DNA of 64,000 nt from Cupriavidus pampae (GTDB lineage: Bacteria > Pseudomonadota > Gammaproteobacteria > Burkholderiales > Burkholderiaceae). Below the pieces are notes generated by a model, which ran no database searches, was not told the origin of the DNA, and was given only the letters and a program-made list of their open reading frames with translations. The DNA lies in contig NZ_CAJZAG010000012.1 of the NCBI RefSeq assembly GCF_914271485.1, positions 1 to 64,000 on the forward strand, given 5' to 3'. Both the position numbers and the translations under genes were made by a program. This document shows, piece after piece, positions 59,228 to 64,000 of the stretch (position 1 is its first letter; each line of letters begins with the position of its first letter).

Positions 59228-59345
59228 TATTTTCAACGATTCTCGCACCCCCGCCGCCGCGCAGCAGCGCCGAACACGCCGTCTTGCGGTGTTTGGTGGT
59301 ACTGTACCGTTATCGTCACTAGCCAAGACACTGGAGCGCCCTCCC

Positions 59346-59636
59346 ATGAACGCCCGCGAGGCCGAAGCCGCCCTGCTCGATCGTTGCGCCACCGTCGCCC
59401 GCTCGACGCTGCCGCTCGCGCGGGACCAGCGCGAGGCCAACGTGTTCCGGCTGGCCTCCATGGTGGTGCAGTCGCGCTTTCCGGGTGAAGCCACCCAGCT
59501 CATGGGTGCCAGCACAGCGTACTTCGCCGCGCATCCGGGCGAACAGCTGGCCGCCGCTGACGTGGTGCGGCGCGGCTGGGTCTCCAATCTTCCGCGACTG
59601 CGCGACATGCTCAGCCGGCAGCTGCAGCTGGGTTGA
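59346..59636 (+). CDS. Small helical partner of nucleotidyltransferase
   Basis: A 96-residue helical protein (NAREAEAALLDRCATVARST). GGAG precedes ATG 59346, and the stop is 4 bp before the next start, so the two are one unit. By layout it is the likely antitoxin or adaptor. Confidence 0.65.
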   Translation: MNAREAEAALLDRCATVARSTLPLARDQREANVFRLASMVVQSRFPGEATQLMGASTAYFAAHPGEQLAAADVVRRGWVSNLPRLRDMLSRQLQLG

Positions 59637-59640
59637 CCCC

Positions 59641-60270
59641 ATGGCCACGCCCATGACCTTCCATACCCACACGGCGCTCGCTGAAGGCCTGCGCACGCTC
59701 CTCGCCGAGCTCGAAGCCCGGCTCGGCCTCGATCGACCGCTGAAGGTATTTCTCGCCGGCGGCATGGCGGTGCATCTCTACACGGCCAACCGCGTCACGA
59801 CGGACGTTGACGCTGAGTTTGGCGGCCGCGTGCTGCTGCCCAGCGATCTGGTGGTGGAGCTCACGCGCGAAGACGGCACGCCGCAGGTGATGTATTTCGA
59901 CACGAACTACAACAGCACCTTCGCCCTGATGCATGAGGACTATCAGGACGACGCCATCCCGGCCGACTTGGGCCTTACCCACCTGCAGCTGTATGTGCTC
60001 TCGCCCGTCGATCTGGCCGTCAGCAAGATCGCGCGTCTCGCCGACAACGACAAGGACGATATCGCCGCACTGGTCAGACTGGGCCTGACCAGTGCCGATG
60101 CGATCGAAGCGCGGGCCACCAGCGCCCTCGCCGGCTTTGTGGGCGGACAGGCGATGCTGCGCCTGAACCTGCGTGACGCCGTGGCGATCGCACGGCAGGC
60201 TGAAGCCGGCACCACGCCTACACCAGCCAGCCACCGGCCGCCCGCCTCGCCAGACGGCTGCGAGCCCTAG
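59641..60270 (+). CDS. Nucleotidyltransferase-fold protein (MNT/AbiEii-like)
   Basis: A 209-residue protein with the NTase signature: FLAGGMAVHLYTANRVTTDVD, that is G40-G41 and D55-x-D57, then strand-rich YNSTFALMHEDY and LYVLSPVDLAVSKIARLAD. It belongs with DUF6036/MNT-type transferases that often act as toxins by modifying tRNA or proteins. The last 4 bp overlap the convergent HNH gene. Confidence 0.75.
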   Translation: MATPMTFHTHTALAEGLRTLLAELEARLGLDRPLKVFLAGGMAVHLYTANRVTTDVDAEFGGRVLLPSDLVVELTREDGTPQVMYFDTNYNSTFALMHEDYQDDAIPADLGLTHLQLYVLSPVDLAVSKIARLADNDKDDIAALVRLGLTSADAIEARATSALAGFVGGQAMLRLNLRDAVAIARQAEAGTTPTPASHRPPASPDGCEP

Positions 60271-61193
60271 GGGCTCGCTTCGGCCTCCACCAGCGTTAAA
60301 GGCACGTCGTGCCATTGCGCGTAGTCGCCCGCGCGTACCTTGGCGTCAATGAGGAAGCGTCCGTGCTTGATCTGGGCGAGCCCGGCATCCAGCAGGCGAT
60401 GCAAGTCCGCACGCAAGAGGATCCCGTCCGAGACTCCATTGTCGTACCGCCAGTCGCGGCCCGGCAGGTGCGCGGCGTCGATGGTGGCCTTGATCGTGGT
60501 GCCTGACACCATGCAACGCCAGCCATAGTGCCGACCCAGCCGCAGGCGAAACGCCGCCTGCTGCATGCGCTGCTCGATCTCCACGGTCACTTTGCGCGAC
60601 GCGGACCCCTTGCCTTCGGGCGGCACCGGCGGCCGGGCTTCGCCATTGCGCCCGAGCCCCGCCAGATCGAGCTCCAGATCGAGCACCGCGCGGATGCATT
60701 CCGTGCCTTCAACGGCCCGATCATCTTCGAACCACAGCGTGGTCGATTTCGTGTTTCGGGCCCGCTGCGGCCAGCCCGCCATCTGGCGGTGATACGCAGC
60801 CCCCACGTCATCGACCTTGAGCGCGACCCAGTTGCGGATCAGCTCGTCATCCATGTGGATGAAAAGCGCGTGGGTGGCGCCATACTTCTTGACGCTGGCC
60901 ACGCGGTCGTCCACGGTGTTCAGGAAGCGGACGTCCGGGATGTCCTTGTCCTTTTCGCGACCGAACAAGCCGAACTGGATGGCGCAAAATTTCTGGGGCC
61001 CGGTCCACCCTAGCTTGAGCCAGAAGCAGAGCGTCTGCCCATCGGCAGTCATCGCGTCAATCAGCTTGGCGGGGCTGCGCCGACGCACCGATACCCGCAC
61101 GAACCCGTGGGCCAGCAGTAACGCCGGCACAAGGGCCATTGCGAGTTCTTCATTCTGGTACGACCTCGGCAGCCGCGCCCGACTCTTTGACAT
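60267..61193 (-). CDS. HNH-endonuclease-type protein
   Basis: A 308-residue protein. The C-terminal 90 residues have the HNH plan: RHYGWRCMVSGT, IDAAHLPGRDW, DNGVSDGILLRADLHRLLDAG. The N-terminal 200 residues are a separate unknown domain. Cysteines of the zinc-binding HNH variant are mostly absent. GAGG precedes ATG 61193. Likely a defence nuclease. Confidence 0.72.
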   Translation of the reverse strand: MSKSRARLPRSYQNEELAMALVPALLLAHGFVRVSVRRRSPAKLIDAMTADGQTLCFWLKLGWTGPQKFCAIQFGLFGREKDKDIPDVRFLNTVDDRVASVKKYGATHALFIHMDDELIRNWVALKVDDVGAAYHRQMAGWPQRARNTKSTTLWFEDDRAVEGTECIRAVLDLELDLAGLGRNGEARPPVPPEGKGSASRKVTVEIEQRMQQAAFRLRLGRHYGWRCMVSGTTIKATIDAAHLPGRDWRYDNGVSDGILLRADLHRLLDAGLAQIKHGRFLIDAKVRAGDYAQWHDVPLTLVEAEASP

Positions 61194-61211
61194 CGTATAT
61201 TCCTCGCGCCG

Positions 61212-61898
61212 TTAGTGGCCGCCCGGCAGCATTGCGCCGCGCTGGCGCAGGAGATCCGCCACCGGCTGGTGTCCGTGTTGCACGGCGATGGACAACGCCG
61301 TGGCCTTCGCGTCCGATTGCAGGTTCGGGCTGGCGCCTGCATCCATCAGCGCCCGGGCCACCTCCAGCTGGTTATTGCGGGCGGCGTACATCAGCGCCGT
61401 GGCGCCGCGCAGATTACGCTCGTTGACGTCGGCGCCAAAACGCAGCAGATCCGCGACCCGCACCAGATCTCCATCGGCCGCACTGCGCATCAGCTCGGAC
61501 ATCCCATCACGCTCGGCCACCTTCGCCTGCCGGCTAGACTCACGCTCCGCTGGCGTGAGCTTGCGTTTCCGGTGCCAGTCCACGGCAAACACCACCAGCA
61601 TTACCACCGAAAAGACCAGCCCGATCCACGAGTGCGCCAGCATCTTGGCAGCCACCAGACCGCCAAAGACGAGCAGACACTGCACGGCAATCCTTCCGAA
61701 TGACGTGCTGCGCCCGGTCCTCCCACCTGCCGCCAGACGCACGGGCTGCACCGGTCGGGATGGCACCGCTTCGCCCCGTTCGCGCAGCACGGCTTCGATC
61801 GCCGCGTGCGCCTCATCGGACAATTCGTCGCCCAACGCCCGCCGCTCGATCAGATAGGCCGAGTCATAACGCTCAAAAGTTTCCCGCAAGGTTGGCAT
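61212..61898 (-). CDS. Membrane protein with ankyrin repeats
   Basis: A 228-residue protein: soluble N-terminus, two membrane helices near 71-108, then three ankyrin repeats (MRSAADGDLVRVADLLRFGA, NLRGATALMYAARNNQLEVA, ALSIAVQHGHQPVADLLRQR). AGGA precedes ATG 61898. Ankyrin proteins on mobile elements often bind toxins or host proteins. Confidence 0.78.
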   Translation of the reverse strand: MPTLRETFERYDSAYLIERRALGDELSDEAHAAIEAVLRERGEAVPSRPVQPVRLAAGGRTGRSTSFGRIAVQCLLVFGGLVAAKMLAHSWIGLVFSVVMLVVFAVDWHRKRKLTPAERESSRQAKVAERDGMSELMRSAADGDLVRVADLLRFGADVNERNLRGATALMYAARNNQLEVARALMDAGASPNLQSDAKATALSIAVQHGHQPVADLLRQRGAMLPGGH

Positions 61899-61968
61899 GA
61901 TGAATCCTAGTGCTGGTCTCAGCTTGTGGCTGCTTCGGAGAAGCTTTGTGACACCGCGCCGGTGAGCC

Positions 61969-62304
61969 CTAGCGATTCCAACCCGGCCAGACAGGCTGGC
62001 CCTGCTCGCACTGCGTAATCCACGCCCCCAGCTCGTCAAACATCACCTGCGCCTGTTGACCGTCGATTTCGTCCGCCTGCAGTTGCCGCCAGACAAAGTC
62101 AACAAAGCCATCGAGCCCTTTGGGGTACTTGACGTTGTCCTGCTGAAGATTGGAGACCAGAAAGGGGCTGCCGTCCGGTTCGACGGCGCCATGGATGGCC
62201 TTGGCGCGCAAATCCCAGCCAGACGCGGTGGGGGTGAAGCGCAGCGTGGTATGGGCGTTCCAGCGCCGGGTACGGTAGGTCAAACGCAGTTCGGATGTGG
62301 CCAT
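61969..62304 (-). CDS. Hypothetical protein
   Basis: A 111-residue soluble protein (ATSELRLTYRTRRWNAHTTL ... GWNR). Beta-rich N-terminus and helical C-terminus. Not recognised. Confidence 0.6.
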   Translation of the reverse strand: MATSELRLTYRTRRWNAHTTLRFTPTASGWDLRAKAIHGAVEPDGSPFLVSNLQQDNVKYPKGLDGFVDFVWRQLQADEIDGQQAQVMFDELGAWITQCEQGQPVWPGWNR

Positions 62305-62436
62305 GAGGCTTTGCGTGGTGGGGAAATGCCGCCAGCGTAGAGACTCGACCCGCCCGGTCGTACCCCCAATTGGGAGGGGGCACCGCCCGGGCCAACCACA
62401 ATGCCCGCGCCCGGGCGGCCGGCAAGTGGTGGGCGA

Positions 62437-62817
62437 TCAGCAGCCGGCTTGCCCAGCCGCGCCCCGGCAGGCCCCGCGCAGTCGACGAACGGCAAGATTC
62501 AGCGCCCCGCCCGTGAGCATCACGATCACGAAGAACACCGCCCAGCTGGCAAGCGTCAGCAGGCCGGCCGTCGCGATGTTGATGCCGGTACCGGGCTCCG
62601 GCAGCATGTCGGCCCACCACTGGGCCAATTCGAGCCCCAGCAGATCATCACGCAGGGTCACCGCGAAGAGACAGGCAAAAAACGACACCCCCACGCTGGC
62701 GATCCCGCGCTGTAGCGCATCATCTTGCGGATGATTGACGTCGTTGTACCACCAGAAGCGTGCTGCCGCGACGACCGCCACAACCAGCAATCCCATCACC
62801 CAGATATTCGTCAGCAT
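62437..62817 (-). CDS. Three-span membrane protein
   Basis: A 126-residue protein with helices at about 4-20, 44-62 and 82-105 and a Cys-containing basic tail. GGAG 6 nt before ATG 62817 decides this start over one at 62832. Confidence 0.65.
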   Translation of the reverse strand: MLTNIWVMGLLVVAVVAAARFWWYNDVNHPQDDALQRGIASVGVSFFACLFAVTLRDDLLGLELAQWWADMLPEPGTGINIATAGLLTLASWAVFFVIVMLTGGALNLAVRRLRGACRGAAGQAGC

Positions 62818-62911
62818 CAGAACTCCTTTCATTCTTCTTCATTGAACCCATTCGCGCGATATGCGGACAGCCGGCCATGATGCAGGCACCGCGACGCAAC
62901 CGCGTGGTCTG

Positions 62912-63520
62912 CTAAAGCAACTCCTCGTAGCCCTTCGACTCCTCCACATCGAAAAGGAGGGCATCCGCGCGATCTTCCGTCACGTGCACGAAGCCCACGG
63001 GACGCTTATGGGCGTCTAGCACGAATGCGTCGCAGGAGGGCCGGCGCGCCTTACCACCACTGGATCGGACGTCCACTTTCACGCGCAGCGGGAGCAAGAA
63101 GCTCGCATCCAGTGGCCCCTCGCTGCGAATGGCCTTGAGGGCGACCGCCTCGATCGCATCCGGCTCGCAACGCGCAGCGGCAGCACGCTCGCTTTGGGCG
63201 GGTAGCTCCCAAAGGAAGTACCACGCCGCCGCCAGCCCAATGCTGCCGAACACGAGTAGGCACGCCACATCCTTGCGGGTCCACGGGCCGCGCAGGCCTT
63301 TGCGCGGCATCTCCATCGCCACAGGCGCCAGTGCGACGGCCGCGCAGAGCAGCAGGCATCCCGCCGCGACCTCTAGCAGGACACCCGCGACCCAATAGAT
63401 GGCAGGAAAGAAGTAGGACCACCCCACCATCGACGCCGAGAAGAAGAAGAAAACGGCGACAGGCCGAATCAGCTTTTCGGCACGATGAGCGAGTTGTAGA
63501 ATCATCGGATTCATATTCAT
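62912..63520 (-). CDS. Membrane protein with C-terminal soluble domain
   Basis: A 202-residue protein with three membrane helices (about 20-38, 41-68 and 85-105) and a soluble domain with two Cys (ARCEPD, PSCDAF). It ends VGFVHVTEDRADALLFDVEE. Start 63520 or 63514. Confidence 0.65.
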   Translation of the reverse strand: MNMNPMILQLAHRAEKLIRPVAVFFFFSASMVGWSYFFPAIYWVAGVLLEVAAGCLLLCAAVALAPVAMEMPRKGLRGPWTRKDVACLLVFGSIGLAAAWYFLWELPAQSERAAAARCEPDAIEAVALKAIRSEGPLDASFLLPLRVKVDVRSSGGKARRPSCDAFVLDAHKRPVGFVHVTEDRADALLFDVEESKGYEELL

Positions 63521-63653
63521 TCGACTATTCCCTCAGCGCGAGCGCTGCGGTGCCGCCGATATATGGAAAGGGTTGTGCTCCGGCAGCCGACGACCATGAT
63601 GTCACAGGTGTCGCGCCCCGGCGCGGGATCATAGCAACTGATGTGCGTATGGG

Positions 63654-63965
63654 TCACCGTCCCGAAGGCCCGGTGGCCGAGACGCTCACCCACGTCGGAC
63701 GGCCGGCCACGGCGCGGCATTCGCGGCCGTGGGCTACCGCGCCCACCGAGAACGGCTTGCCATCCTCGAAGCAGAGCGAGGCGGCATCGAGCGTCGCGGG
63801 CTGACTTTTGGCTGCCGTGTTGGCCACTGCGGAGGGGGCCGCCTTGTGCGCCTCGCCGTCCTGCTGCAGGTGGTAAAAGTGGAAGCCCAGCGCGATGAAG
63901 AGGCCCACGATAACGAGGACGGCGAGGTAGAGGGCCGCAAGAACGAATCTATGCATGAACGACAT
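63654..63965 (-). CDS. Membrane-anchored protein with Cys-containing domain (FCFxED family)
   Basis: A 103-residue protein: one span (LYLAVLVIVGLFIALGFHF), then ASLCFEDGKPFSVG and ECRAV. The core resembles that of 46750-47178. GGAG precedes ATG 63965. Confidence 0.63.
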   Translation of the reverse strand: MSFMHRFVLAALYLAVLVIVGLFIALGFHFYHLQQDGEAHKAAPSAVANTAAKSQPATLDAASLCFEDGKPFSVGAVAHGRECRAVAGRPTWVSVSATGPSGR

Positions 63966-64000
63966 GTGAAGCTCCGGTCAAGGATGGCATTGAATGGGGC

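Noticed and set aside
63517-63597. 26-codon frame overlapping the start at 63520
   Set aside because: ATGA overlap is suggestive, but there is no ribosome site and no recognisable pattern; too weak to list.
1-64000. CRISPR arrays, tRNA or rRNA genes
   Set aside because: I saw no regularly spaced repeats and no cloverleaf or rRNA-like sequence on reading; a tRNAscan or CRISPR finder run would settle it.

Overview
The window is a GC-rich, gene-dense stretch of a mobile element, most likely a large conjugative plasmid or integrative conjugative element of a proteobacterium. An IS1071-type transposon end (known mostly from Burkholderiales and other catabolic-plasmid hosts) and the codon use point to a betaproteobacterium, but nothing here fixes the species. 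I see no rRNA, tRNA or housekeeping chromosomal genes, no CRISPR array, and no relaxase or integrase.

Region 1 (1-2281) is the 3' part of an IS1071-like Tn3-family tnpA and its right terminal inverted repeat. Region 2 (2385-14432, all leftward) is a DNA-processing and conjugation block. It holds a SNF2 helicase, two small unknown proteins, a DotM/IcmP/TrbA-like type IVB secretion protein, DnaG-like primase, topoisomerase III, DnaB-like helicase and small membrane proteins, nearly all joined by ATGA or GTGA overlaps. Region 3 (14603-25500, leftward, ending in a good terminator) is one long coupled operon. It encodes three related secreted proteins, an M23 peptidase that shares their C-terminal domain, further envelope proteins and a 1095-residue LPD1-type protein with an HExxH-like motif. 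This reads as the cell-envelope part of the transfer machinery.

Region 4 (25501-64000) is accessory cargo: about 60 mostly small, mostly leftward genes, many of unknown function. Recognisable members include a SEFIR/TIR-like protein, a PLD-like nuclease, an Abi_C/HEPN protein, a second HEPN-motif protein, a nucleotidyltransferase with a small partner, two HNH-type proteins, an MmcB-like nuclease, DUF262 and DUF1643 proteins, an ankyrin protein and many zinc-ribbon or single-span membrane proteins. This content suggests defence and host interaction.

The most striking feature is regulatory. Seven leftward operons in this cargo region (27.8, 29.2, 40.4, 45.9, 54.0, 55.2 and 57.5 kb) each begin with a sigma70-like promoter whose 17-bp spacer carries, or nearly contains, the palindrome ATACTC-N3-GAGTAT. 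This looks like one element-wide regulon. A candidate regulator gene in the region (27812-28096) carries an in-frame TAA. A second AT-rich promoter box (36.5 and 39.3 kb) and a 24-bp element repeated at least four times 3' of genes add further layers of organisation.
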